Source of the DNA: Ruegeria_C sp041537925
GTDB taxonomy: Bacteria > Pseudomonadota > Alphaproteobacteria > Rhodobacterales > Rhodobacteraceae
Direction: 5' to 3'
DNA length: 64,000 nt
NCBI RefSeq assembly: GCF_041537925.1
Contig: NZ_JBGOSH010000002.1
Coordinates: 682,001 to 746,000 of the forward strand
How positions within the stretch are numbered: position 1 is the stretch's first letter; every line of letters begins with the position of its first letter. Below are positions 43,101 through 51,363 of the stretch, piece by piece. The position numbers were made by a program, and so were the translations under genes. The notes under the pieces are model-generated. The model worked only from the letters and a program-made list of their open reading frames with translations, did not search any database and was not told the origin of the DNA.

Positions 43101-44093
43101 ATGAAAATGACGCGTTTAGGGGCAAGCGGTCCTGATATTTCGCAATTCGGTATTGGGGCAATGTCATTTGCCGGCATCTATGGCGAAGCAACTGTTGAGG
43201 AAAGCCATGCAGTGCTGAATGCTTGTCGAACAGCCGGGGTGAGCCATATCGACACGGCAAATGTCTATGGCAATGGGCGCTCTGAGGAAATCATTGGGAA
43301 GTGGTTCGCCAGCAACCCCAGCGCTAGATCTGAAATGGTTTTGGCCACAAAAGCAGGTATCACCACGGATCCAGAGCGCCGTTTCAACAACGACATGGAG
43401 CATCTGGAAGCTGAGCTGGACGCAAGCCTGCGGCGGCTAGGAGTCGACCATGTCGACCTGTTCTACGTGCACCGCTATGACCGAACATACAGCCCTGAAG
43501 AACTCGCCGGTAATCTTAAACGGCTGATCAAGAGTGGTAAGACCAGGGCCGTGGGTTTGTCCGAGATTGCACCAGCCACCTTGCGCCGAGCATCCAAAGA
43601 ATGCCTGATTGCAGCGGTACAGTCCGAGTATTCGCTTTCAACCCGCGCTCCGGAATTGGGCCTCGTTCAGACCTGTGCCGAGCTAGGAACCACACTGGTG
43701 GCATTTTCACCAATCGGGCGGGCGTTGCTGACCAACAATCCGTTCACCTACGAACGTAGTCAGTCCATGCCCTTCACAAAGAACAATCCGCGGTTCATGG
43801 AGCCGAACTACAGCGCCAATATCGCTGCAGCCACCCAATTCCGCGCACTTGCAGCAGACATGGGTCACCCCGCTGCCTCGATCGCCATCGCTTGGGTTAT
43901 TGCACGGGGCAAGCAGGTGCTACCGATCCCCGGAACAAAGAACACTGCCCACCTTTCAGAGCTCATACGCGGCACCGAAATCGATCTCTCAGCCGAAGAC
44001 CTCGCGCGCATCGAAAACGTTCTTCCCGTTGGTTGGGCACACGGCGACCGATACAACGCCGCGCAATGGGAAGGGCCAGAAAGGTATTGCTGA
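43101..44093 (+). CDS. Aldo/keto reductase
   Basis: A 330-residue (alpha/beta)8 NADPH-dependent AKR. The tetrad is Asp51 and Tyr56 in DTANVYGNGRSEE, Lys84 in LATKAG and His124 in YVHRYD. The C-terminal cofactor segment is LPIPGTKNTAHLSELIRG. It is close to the YhdN/IolS-type group that reduces aldehydes and quinones. It stands alone between a decayed region and an SDR pseudogene, so no pathway is implied. Confidence 0.92.
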   Translation: MKMTRLGASGPDISQFGIGAMSFAGIYGEATVEESHAVLNACRTAGVSHIDTANVYGNGRSEEIIGKWFASNPSARSEMVLATKAGITTDPERRFNNDMEHLEAELDASLRRLGVDHVDLFYVHRYDRTYSPEELAGNLKRLIKSGKTRAVGLSEIAPATLRRASKECLIAAVQSEYSLSTRAPELGLVQTCAELGTTLVAFSPIGRALLTNNPFTYERSQSMPFTKNNPRFMEPNYSANIAAATQFRALAADMGHPAASIAIAWVIARGKQVLPIPGTKNTAHLSELIRGTEIDLSAEDLARIENVLPVGWAHGDRYNAAQWEGPERYC

Positions 44094-44287
44094 AAGCCGT
44101 TTGGGTCTCATCAGGCGCTTCGGCAATTCGCCGAACGAGCCCACAGAACCGGACCTCTCATTCGGAACTACTTGTTCCATCCAGAAATCCACGTGCGCGA
44201 TCCGCCCATCCCTGCGGCAGGCCATGACCGCCACCCAGTCCTGAAACACAATGATACGCACCTTTCTATTTTGCTCATAAGGCATTG

Positions 44288-44575
44288 AAGACACCCGTTG
44301 AGCACTTCACCAGGTCTGCGTCATAGGAATTTGACGCGCGGGGCATCTCGGTCAACGCGATTGGCCCGGGTCCGATAGATACGCCGTTCTTCTATCCGGC
44401 GGCAGGGGAGAACGCGGTTGCTTACCATAAGTCTGCCGCAGCGCTCTCACCCTTCTCACCGACGGGCCTTACACATATCGAAGACATCATGCCCTGCATC
44501 CGCATGATGGTTTCCGAGGGTTGGTGGATGACCGGTCAGGTGATCCTCGTCAACGGAGGGCACACGACAAAATAG
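44288..44575 (+). pseudogene. SDR C-terminal fragment with an in-frame stop
   Basis: Translation gives KTPVEHFTRSAS, a TAG stop at 44324-44326, then EFDARGISVNAIGPGPIDTP, FFYPAAGENAVAYHKSAAAL and GWWMTGQVILVNGGHTTK. This is the second half of a classical SDR, including the VNAIGPG-x-x-DTPF and ITGQ-x-L-x-NGG elements, while the Rossmann half is absent. The stop and the missing half show it is dead. The 187 bases before it hold nothing recognisable. Confidence 0.8.
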
Positions 44576-44793
44576 CGCCACTCACGGCAACAGCAGCGAA
44601 GCGTTCTGCTCCTGCCAGATGACGACAAATGGCATTTAGACGTTCAGGTGCCCTTGGTCTAAACAAGTGTTACAGATGCAGGGGCATACTTGGCTCCTTA
44701 GCTCGGGTCCTGTGAAATCACATGCTCGCTGTAGAAGGCCTGTTCTTATCTGCCAGACACATCGCCAAGTCAATTTTTGAGAAGGATGATCTT

Positions 44794-45633
44794 ATGACGC
44801 ACCCCGCTTTCAGACCCGAGTCAGTAGCTGTCGTAACCGGTGGTGCGTCTGGCATCGGCCTTGCCGCCGGGTTGAAGTTTGCCGCAATGGGTATGCGTGT
44901 CGTGGCAGCTGACAGCGATACCGACAAACTTGCGGCAGCAGAGAAAGCCCTGCGTAACGCGGGTGCAGCAGATGTGATGACCGCCGCTACGGATGTGTCT
45001 GATCGCGCCCAAGTCGAAGCTCTGAAGAAAGACGTAGACGCCCAGTTCGGAGGTGCCGACATCATGCTGAACAACGCGGGCGTCGGCGGGCGCACGTCGA
45101 GCCTTGGACCATTGGAGGTCTGGGAGAAAATCCTTAGCGTTAATCTCTGGGGCGCAGTCCACGGCACGCAAGTATTCGCACCCGGCATGATCGCGCGCGG
45201 ACGGCCAGGCGCGATTATCAACACGGGCTCCAAACAAGGCATCACGACTCCCCCCGGAAACCCGGCCTACAATGTCTCCAAGGCGGGTCTTAAGGTCTTT
45301 ACCGAAGCGCTCGCACATGAACTGCGCAACGAAGAAGGTTCGCGGATAACCACACACCTATTGGTGCCGGGATTTGTCCATACCGCCATGACCGGTGCGA
45401 CCGAGAAACCGCCCTCTGCCTGGACGGCGGAGCAAACGATCGACTTCTTTATCGAAAGTGTGAACCGAGGAGACTTCTACATCCTGTGCCCAGACAATGA
45501 CGTGTCCCGCGCGCTCGATGAAAAACGCATTGCTTGGGCGGTAGGCGACATCATCGAGAACCGACCTCCGTTGAGTCGATGGCATCCCGACTACGCCGAA
45601 GCCTTCGCAGCCCATCTTTCTGCGGGAACTTAG
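44794..45633 (+). CDS. Short-chain dehydrogenase/reductase
   Basis: A 279-residue classical SDR. The cofactor motif is VVTGGASGIGLAAG (TGGxxGIG), the NNAG motif is present, and the active site is NTGSKQGITTPPGNPAYNVSKAG. ATG at 44794 is chosen because AAGGAT lies upstream; earlier in-frame starts add residues without homology. The longer C-terminus is similar to SDRs that act on aromatic or bulky alcohols. No operon partner is apparent. Confidence 0.9.
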   Translation: MTHPAFRPESVAVVTGGASGIGLAAGLKFAAMGMRVVAADSDTDKLAAAEKALRNAGAADVMTAATDVSDRAQVEALKKDVDAQFGGADIMLNNAGVGGRTSSLGPLEVWEKILSVNLWGAVHGTQVFAPGMIARGRPGAIINTGSKQGITTPPGNPAYNVSKAGLKVFTEALAHELRNEEGSRITTHLLVPGFVHTAMTGATEKPPSAWTAEQTIDFFIESVNRGDFYILCPDNDVSRALDEKRIAWAVGDIIENRPPLSRWHPDYAEAFAAHLSAGT

Positions 45634-45911
45634 CACCGGAGCAATTTGTAACGAGGATCAAATTGGAGGCTAGCAGACGAGAGGGTTTTTAGCTGTCGGT
45701 TTCACTGAGCTTGCAACTGCGGCGAATGGCCGGTTCAGTAAAGCTGCAACGCGGCGTGGACCGATAAGCTCTATGTCTCCTATGGGACGCTGGTGCCCGA
45801 GTTGCAGCTAGCGCGCTCAAAGCGTCGAGTCCGAGGCCCGCAGAGTGTCCGAAGCGGGCATTTCTCAGCGCTCATTATCGTTTGCCGCAATGCGTGAATG
45901 ACAAACAATAA
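45634..45911. other. Intergenic stretch, nothing recognised
   Basis: The gap between the SDR and the PEMT-like gene has no recognisable coding or RNA element. The segment GAAGCGGGCATTT near 45855 also occurs, with one change, near 35389; this is too short to interpret. Confidence 0.35.
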
Positions 45912-46619
45912 ATGTTCGACAATGGTTGGGACAAAGTGTTGGGTCGTCAAATGGAAAAAGCTTCAGAGAACCAAAGATCCCCGGGCTTGTGGAAAGGGCA
46001 GCTACTGCACTTCGGCAGCCTCTTTGCACTTTTGATGGTCGTCACACTTGCCTGGAACGCGCTTGGTAAACCGCACTCACTGGCATTTTGGATAGCGGTG
46101 GCATTTCCCGTATTGCATCAAGTCTGGGTATGGCTTGCCTGGCGACTTGAGTTGAAGGCGTCGATGGTCAGCAGGTCCATCGGTTTCGCTGGCTATCTCA
46201 TGGTATTCTTTCTTTTGTTTGCAGGCCGCTTCTTGTCGCTTGCCTGGTTGGCCTTTCTGGATCACGGTAGCCTGGGTTTCGCTCCTATGCTCGTAGCCCT
46301 CCTCACGCTGCTCCTTCTCTTGCCAGGACTTTACGCCATGTACAGTGTGAAACGGTATTTCGGAATGTCTCGCGCTGCAGGCGGTGACCATTTCGATCAG
46401 AACTTTCGCTACATGCCGTTAGTGAAGGAAGGGATCTTCCGATTCACTGACAACGGGATGTATTTTTATGCCTTCCTGTTATTTTGGGCCATCGCGATTG
46501 GCTTCAATTCGGCTGCAGCCGTCGTCGCTGCCGCCTTTAGCCACGCATACATTTGGGTGCATTTCTATGCGACGGAAAAACCGGACATGGAGTATCTCTA
46601 TGGTTCCGGGAATTCCTGA
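45912..46619 (+). CDS. PEMT/ICMT-like membrane protein
   Basis: A 235-residue protein with five or six predicted membrane helices. The C-terminal pattern (F-S-H-A-Y-I-W-V-H-F-Y-A-T-E-K-P-D-M) places a His and a Glu-Lys-Pro-Asp-Met stretch as in isoprenylcysteine/phosphatidylethanolamine methyltransferases, where they line the SAM site. It also has VKRYFGMSRAAGGDHF before a LVKEGIFRFTDNGMY segment of the type seen in those families. Methyl transfer to a lipid or thiol is plausible. The first ATG (45912) has no clear ribosome-binding site; 45951 is an alternative start. Confidence 0.62.
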   Translation: MFDNGWDKVLGRQMEKASENQRSPGLWKGQLLHFGSLFALLMVVTLAWNALGKPHSLAFWIAVAFPVLHQVWVWLAWRLELKASMVSRSIGFAGYLMVFFLLFAGRFLSLAWLAFLDHGSLGFAPMLVALLTLLLLLPGLYAMYSVKRYFGMSRAAGGDHFDQNFRYMPLVKEGIFRFTDNGMYFYAFLLFWAIAIGFNSAAAVVAAAFSHAYIWVHFYATEKPDMEYLYGSGNS

Positions 46620-46923
46620 GGCGTGGTGATCCAATGGCAGCAAAGATCCGCGGCGTTGCCGTTCGACACCCAAGATACTGCTACATCAATTAGTGTCCGC
46701 GTTGGGGATGCTGCGCTGCGGTGATCGCCGGAGCGACCAAAGTCAGCAATGGACCGTGCTCGACTTTAATATCATCTAGCCTAAACGGCGAAGACCGTCT
46801 GCATGACAATTATCCTCGGCCCAACCTGCAACAGTTATACTGTACAAACTGGGACAAGATTGCTATTTGGACAATTCCTGCAAATCATTGCAAATTTCAG
46901 ACTAGAAAGGTGGTGTAAACCAC
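46620..46923. promoter_or_regulatory. Upstream region of rpsU
   Basis: This gap carries no open frame of interest. The last 100 bases should hold the rpsU promoter; a TTGGAC hexamer at about 46867 and a TATACT at about 46835 are possible elements but they do not form one convincing -35/-10 pair. Confidence 0.35.
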
Positions 46924-47124
46924 ATGCAGGTTAGTGTTCGCGACAACAATGTCGATCAGGCCCTCCGGGTTCTAAAGAAAAAGCTCCAGAAGGAGGGTGT
47001 TTTCCGTGAAATGAAGCTCAAGCAACATTTCGAGAAGCCGTCTGAGAAAAACGCGCGTCAGAAAGCTGAAGCGATCCGGCGCGCCCGTAAGCTGGCACGT
47101 AAGAAGTTGGAACGCGAAGGATGA
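46924..47124 (+). CDS. rpsU: 30S ribosomal protein S21
   Basis: A 66-residue basic protein beginning MQVSVRDNNVDQALRVLKKK, then EGVFREMKLKQHFEKPSEKN and a Lys/Arg-rich tail ending KKLEREG. This is standard S21, which helps the small subunit select mRNAs at initiation. A GGTGGTG-like site lies upstream. A strong terminator follows directly, so it is monocistronic. Its presence indicates a chromosomal location although both neighbours are accessory or IS-derived. Confidence 0.97.
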   Translation: MQVSVRDNNVDQALRVLKKKLQKEGVFREMKLKQHFEKPSEKNARQKAEAIRRARKLARKKLEREG

Positions 47125-47156
47125 TGTAGGTCATTCCTCGACGCTTAAAAAACATC

Positions 47157-47185
47157 CCCCGTTGCCCGATGGCAGCGGGGTTTTT
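47157..47185 (+). terminator. Rho-independent terminator of rpsU
   Basis: CCCCGTTGCC, loop CGAT, then GGCAGCGGGG (47171-47180) and TTTTT. The ten-base stem has a single G-U pair. It begins 32 bp after the rpsU stop. Confidence 0.93.
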
Positions 47186-47300
47186 GCGTATCAAAGCGCC
47201 ATTTGGACAAAGAGCGTCAGACGGTGTCCACGGATGAAGCGCCTTAGCGTCTTGCGCTGACATATGCATGACGTAAGTGGAACAGAGACCGAATTACCCT

Positions 47301-47416
47301 ATGGCAGTGTTAAAGGACGAAGCACTGCAGGCGATTCAGCGTGACGTCCAGCGATTGCTGGGTAAATGTTTGCTGTGGTTGCAGCAGTATGAGCAGTTGA
47401 TTAAGGCTACCCTTGG
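47301..47416 (+). pseudogene. Truncated small hypothetical gene fused to IS21 relic
   Basis: The frame starting MAVLKDEALQAIQRDVQRLL continues with LGKCLLWLQQYEQLIKATLGH, a pattern seen in small plasmid/mobile-DNA proteins, and then runs into IstB sequence. The rest of the protein is missing. Function of the family is not known to me, and the fragment is probably not functional. Confidence 0.4.
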
Positions 47417-47927
47417 CCACGGAACTGGAGGAGTTCAGTTTCAAAGCGACCGAGATCAACGAGACTCTGATCCGTGACCTGGCAACTGGGGACTTCCTTG
47501 ATTACCAGCGCAATCTCGTGCTGATTGACGACACAGGCACCGGCAAAACACGTCTCGCCGTCAGCATCACCCGCACCTGCATTCGAAACGATCGGCGCTG
47601 ACGGTTCTTCAACGTCTCGATCTGGTGTACAAACTGGATGCTGAAGCCCGCGCGGAACGCCAAGGGCGAACTGCCAATCTGATCTCCCGCCTCGACTTCC
47701 TAATCCTGAACGAATTTGGGTAACTACCATTTGTCCAAACCGGCGGCCAGCTTCTGTTCCATCTGATCAGCAAGCTCTACGAACGCACCTCCATCATCGT
47801 CACCACCAATCTGGCCTTCGGCGAATGGCCCAGTGTCTTCGGTGATGCCAAGATGACAACCGCGTTGCTCGACAGGCTCACGCATCACTGCGAAATCGTG
47901 GAAACCGGCAACGAAAGCTGGCGCTAA
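47413..47927 (+). pseudogene. IS21-family IstB-type ATPase, degenerate
   Basis: Across frames the translation gives FDYQ-type text: LEEFSFKATEINETLIRDLA, DFLDYQRNLVLIDDTGTGKT, a TGA at 47599, a frameshift, DLVYKLDAEARAERQGRTAN, LISRLDFLILNEFG, a TAA, LPFVQTGGQLLFHLISKLYE, RTSIIVTTNLAFGEWPSVFG and HHCEIVETGNESWR. This is IstB, the AAA+ helper of IS21 transposition, with an altered P-loop. IstA is absent. Confidence 0.88.
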
Positions 47928-48031
47928 AAAAACCGAGCCTGATCCTTAACCACCTCCACGGTGACCCGGCGCCGCCGCGTTATTTGGAGACCACGCAGCA
48001 CCGGGCCAGTTCAGAACAGGGAGAGTCACTT

Positions 48032-48072
48032 TTGGACACCGATGGGGGGTCAACATTGGATGCCGATTGACA
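48032..48072. repeat. IS21-family terminal repeats
   Basis: TTGGACACCGAT at 48032-48043 and TTGGATGCCGATTGACA at 48056-48072 are the tandem sub-terminal and terminal repeats of an IS21-type element (ends TGTCAATCGGCATCC). The end touches the stop codon of the MetE-like gene at 48075-48077. Confidence 0.72.
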
Positions 48073-48074
48073 CT

Positions 48075-49205
48075 CTATTTTCCCGAAACGGCAGCAGCAC
48101 CTTCTGACAAGGCCGCCAGTTTGGCATAAGCAATTGTCGGATCGACCGCGCCAAACCCTGCAAATGTGCCAAATCCACAATCGCTGCCTGCAATAACCCG
48201 ATCAGTACCAACAATATCGGTAAAGCGTTCGATGCGTTGCGCGACGAGATCGGGATGCTCGACGAAGTTTGTCGTTGTGTCGACAACACCCGGTACCAAT
48301 ACCTTGTCATCGGGGATGTCAGTCTTTCGGTCCCGGAACACGGTCCATTCGTGCCCGTGACGAGGGTTTGATGTTTCGAACAGGACATAGCGCGCCTTTG
48401 TCGCCATAAGCGTGTCAAACATCTTGGACATAGGGATGTCGCAAAGATGGGGGCCTTCGTAATTGCCCCAGCAGATATGCACCCTGACTCGATCCTTCGG
48501 TACATCAGACAAGGCATGGTTCAACGCGTCCACATGCGTCTGCGCCACCTTGACGAATTCATCATCTGAGAGCTCGCTGAACAACATGTGCCGCGATAGG
48601 GCAAGGTCCGGGCAATCCAGTTGCAGATCCAGTCCGGAGGCCACAATCGTTTCGTATTCTTGCTTCATCGTGTCGGCGAGCGCGGCAAGATATGCCTCGC
48701 GCGATTTATAATAATCATTCTGCAAGAAGAGTGAGATGACACCGGGGCTGGCCGCATTCATAAAGCCGCGCTCAAGCCCATGTTCCACCATTGCCGCCTT
48801 CAGGTTGGCGATGTCTTTGTTCAACTCCTCCTGCCCTTTTGAGCGGACTTCGCTGGTGCACATTGGGCGCGCGTATTGCGGCGTGCCGCCCGAGTCCGCC
48901 AGTCGTTGAAGGAAGCTTGGGAACATCTTCAGGTCCGCAGGCGCGTTCCGAGGGCTGTCGCCGGAAAAGCCGGTGTAGCGGTCTTTGACGTAAGTTGCGT
49001 AGCTGATCTTGGAGGTCTCGCCGTCCGACACGATGTCGATTCCGGCCTCTTTCTGTTGCTTTACAGTTTTAGAGACCGCCGCCGTCATGCAGGCATCAAA
49101 CGCCGCAGCATCAAAGGGCTCTTCCCGCTCTCGCGCAAAAATGAAATCCACAACGTCTTGCGTGCGTGGCAGGCTGCCTACATGGGTCGTAAGAACTCGA
49201 GTCAT
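48075..49205 (-). CDS. Cobalamin-independent methionine synthase II-type (core MetE) methyltransferase
   Basis: A 376-residue protein equal to the C-terminal catalytic half of MetE. Zinc ligands are His243 and Cys245 (VHICWGNYEGPH), Glu277 (LFETSNPRHGHEW) and Cys343 (AGSDCGFGTFAG), all intact. The N-terminal half of MetE is missing, as in stand-alone family members that use other methyl donors. The start at 49205 has GGAG six bases upstream; 49226 is possible. It is the last gene of the SnoaL-cluster minus operon, 71 bp after the cupin gene, and may move a methyl group from the pathway substrate to a thiol. Its stop codon abuts the IS21 relic. Confidence 0.85.
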   Translation of the reverse strand: MTRVLTTHVGSLPRTQDVVDFIFAREREEPFDAAAFDACMTAAVSKTVKQQKEAGIDIVSDGETSKISYATYVKDRYTGFSGDSPRNAPADLKMFPSFLQRLADSGGTPQYARPMCTSEVRSKGQEELNKDIANLKAAMVEHGLERGFMNAASPGVISLFLQNDYYKSREAYLAALADTMKQEYETIVASGLDLQLDCPDLALSRHMLFSELSDDEFVKVAQTHVDALNHALSDVPKDRVRVHICWGNYEGPHLCDIPMSKMFDTLMATKARYVLFETSNPRHGHEWTVFRDRKTDIPDDKVLVPGVVDTTTNFVEHPDLVAQRIERFTDIVGTDRVIAGSDCGFGTFAGFGAVDPTIAYAKLAALSEGAAAVSGK

Positions 49206-49276
49206 CTTGGTCTCCGTTGTCATCAATTTGATATTGCGTTTGACCTCGAGGTCAGCAGGCAGCCGCCTCTTTTTGC

Positions 49277-50239
49277 CTAGTTCCCCGTCCAGGTCGCACC
49301 GGCCGGATCGTCGGTCGCGGTGACGCGATAGAGGCCCGCTTGACCCGTCATCGACGGTGCGACGCTATAGCTTTCACCCGGTAAGACCAGCGCGGTGTCA
49401 CCGCCGGACAGCGTGGTCTCAAATCCATCGACCGTGACGCGCCAATGACCGCTTGCGGGCATCAAAACCACCGGTTTTTCCGCCGTTATCGCATCCATAA
49501 TGCAGGACCCGCGCGCAAGGAAATCGACCTCGAACCCGGGCTTGTCCTTGATCAGGCCATTTTCTCCAATCACCACGACCGGTTTGCTGGCCGAAAGCGC
49601 CATCAGATCCCAGTAGCGCGCGACAAACTTGCCGATCACGCCCTCAACCGGAACTTCGGGGAACGCCTTGAGCTGAATCTCAGTCAATAGCGGCATCGGG
49701 CGCACGTTGTGGGGCAGTTCCTGACCCTGCTTTTTGTCGTACAAAACGCCATTGTCCCCCAGCATCAGCCCGTGTGCCTGCGCGTCTTCAATAACCTGAG
49801 GCGCCCATGTCACCCCACCGCCTGCATCGTCGCCGCCCAAGATAGCCATGATCATTCCGTAGTCCTGGCCGACATTCTCGAACCCGCGAAAAATACCGGT
49901 GGGGATGTTAAAGATATCTCCTTCTTCGGCAATGAACTCGCCATCCGTGCCGTGGCGACCCCAGAAAAAGCGCCAGCGGCCCTTGGCGACAAAAAAGACC
50001 TCAGCCGTGGTGTGGCTGTGCAACGAGTTTCGGCATTTCGGCGGTTGACCCGCCGCGCCAATGTTGAATCCGATCTTGTCGGTGATATGGACATGCTGGT
50101 CGGGGCTTTCGGACACGCCACCGCCGACAATTGTAAAGTTCTCCTTCTGGTCCGAGCCGGGTGTATGGGCGTCGATGAAGGCGGTTTTGCAGGGTTTCAG
50201 CTCGCCGTAGCGGACGATGCGTTGCTGGATGGTGCTCAT
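49277..50239 (-). CDS. Cupin-domain protein
   Basis: A 320-residue protein with a conserved cupin barrel around residues 60-130: RNSLHSHTTAEVFFVAKGRW with the His-x-His...Glu metal ligands, then EEGDIFNIPTGIFRGFENVG. A second cupin-like half near 250-310 has ARGSCIMDAITAEKPVVLMP and SGGDTALVLPGESYSV. Bicupins include dioxygenases, isomerases and metal-binding regulators. The start at 50239 is chosen at MSTIQQRIVRYGEL. It lies between the NTF2-like gene and MetE-like gene and is probably an enzyme of the same pathway. Confidence 0.82.
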   Translation of the reverse strand: MSTIQQRIVRYGELKPCKTAFIDAHTPGSDQKENFTIVGGGVSESPDQHVHITDKIGFNIGAAGQPPKCRNSLHSHTTAEVFFVAKGRWRFFWGRHGTDGEFIAEEGDIFNIPTGIFRGFENVGQDYGMIMAILGGDDAGGGVTWAPQVIEDAQAHGLMLGDNGVLYDKKQGQELPHNVRPMPLLTEIQLKAFPEVPVEGVIGKFVARYWDLMALSASKPVVVIGENGLIKDKPGFEVDFLARGSCIMDAITAEKPVVLMPASGHWRVTVDGFETTLSGGDTALVLPGESYSVAPSMTGQAGLYRVTATDDPAGATWTGN

Positions 50240-50391
50240 GGTGTTCTCTCTTTGGAATTGGGGGGTGTTCGGATCAAACCCCCGACCCCTGGAGGGCGGT
50301 CGTTCAACCGCCGTGCGCGCAGCGAGGCGCGATGCGTATGATACCGCCGCGTCGCCTGACTGGCATCCAGATATGACACCTTGCGGGTCAC

Positions 50392-51363
50392 TCATACTTC
50401 TCCGGATTGCAGCAGAATCTGCTTCCAGATGGCCACCTCGTCATATAGCGAGAATTCCCGGCGCAGCCCCCAGGGGCCAAATTCGGCGTGGCTCATCCCC
50501 ATGACATGCACTTTCGCGCCGGTTGGACGACCGAAGGTGCCCCAACCGTCATGGGTTCCGTCCAGAGACCAGCGGATTGCAGCACGCGGGGACATCATGC
50601 CGCCGTCCATGCCGATCTGGTGGTGGACATTGAACGTCGCATTCGGAAAAGATGACCGCAGACCGACCCAGAACCGGCTGACTGCCTCGCGCCCGATCGC
50701 CTGTTTCGCGCCAGCATACTCGCCAATCACTGCGCGATCATAATCCGCAAGGATATGATGAAAATCTTTGTTCATGATCCGGGTGAGCGTTTCGGAAAAC
50801 CGCGCGCCCCATTCATTGTCATTGCCGGTGCCGTGATAGTCGCCATCGACATCGATTTCGGGCGTGAAGGGACGCCCGGCCTTTTCCGGGCCACCCTCTG
50901 CACCAATCAGGTCTCGGGCATAGCTCTCTGGTTCAAATCCCAACTGGCGTACAAGGCCGCCGTAGTCGCGAACCAGCCACTCGTCATAAATCGTTTCGCC
51001 TCTGGCGGCACAATCAGCGATGACGCGCACTATCCATTTTTTGCCGCTGGCCTTGCCAAACTGACCATCCTGCAAATGTGTGGCCGTCGTAAGCAGCCGG
51101 TGAGAGGACAAAGCCCCATGTTCTTCGGACTGAGACCAGATAATGTCTTCGCCATAAAGCTGCCGGTCGGGAAATTCATGGCAAGTTGCCATGGTCGCCG
51201 CGATGACGCCCTGATTGCCGCGGCTGACACCCATCGGGGTGCGCACAGGGATGTCGGCTGCGTAATAGCGGTTAAGCGTTTCGGTCCCCCGGTTCTCCCA
51301 GATCTCTTTGGTAATCCCGAGGATATAGTCAGGGAAGTCTTTCCACTTCTCGGCATAGGTCAT
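50392..51363 (-). CDS. SnoaL/NTF2-like two-domain protein A1
   Basis: A 323-residue protein with two SnoaL/NTF2-like alpha+beta barrel domains. Domain 1 (about 15-150) has ITKEIWENRGTETLNRYYAA and ASGKKWIVRVIADCAARGET; domain 2 (about 180-320) has FWVGLRSSFPNATFNVHHQI. It is homologous to the 61732 product (shared IWE, EE/ED-x-IW, ASGKK and VIA-C pattern). SnoaL-like proteins include cyclases, hydrolases and dehydratases, usually acid-base catalysts. It overlaps the LacI stop region by four bases (ATGA). Confidence 0.75.
   Translation of the reverse strand: MTYAEKWKDFPDYILGITKEIWENRGTETLNRYYAADIPVRTPMGVSRGNQGVIAATMATCHEFPDRQLYGEDIIWSQSEEHGALSSHRLLTTATHLQDGQFGKASGKKWIVRVIADCAARGETIYDEWLVRDYGGLVRQLGFEPESYARDLIGAEGGPEKAGRPFTPEIDVDGDYHGTGNDNEWGARFSETLTRIMNKDFHHILADYDRAVIGEYAGAKQAIGREAVSRFWVGLRSSFPNATFNVHHQIGMDGGMMSPRAAIRWSLDGTHDGWGTFGRPTGAKVHVMGMSHAEFGPWGLRREFSLYDEVAIWKQILLQSGEV

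Noticed and set aside
43989..44294. Minus-strand frame with a DGRIAHVDFW-like segment
   Set aside because: The phrase recalls NTF2-like proteins but no wider domain is present and the frame runs into the aldo/keto reductase gene; taken as chance.
37976..45633. A glutathione-dependent aryl-ether cleavage pathway (Lig-like GST, SDR and disulfide reductase)
   Set aside because: Only the general families match; no LigD/E/F-specific feature was seen and the genes are not one operon.
35389..45863. GAAGCGG[A/G]CATTT at about 35389 and 45851
   Set aside because: Thirteen bases with one change are too short to claim a repeat family.
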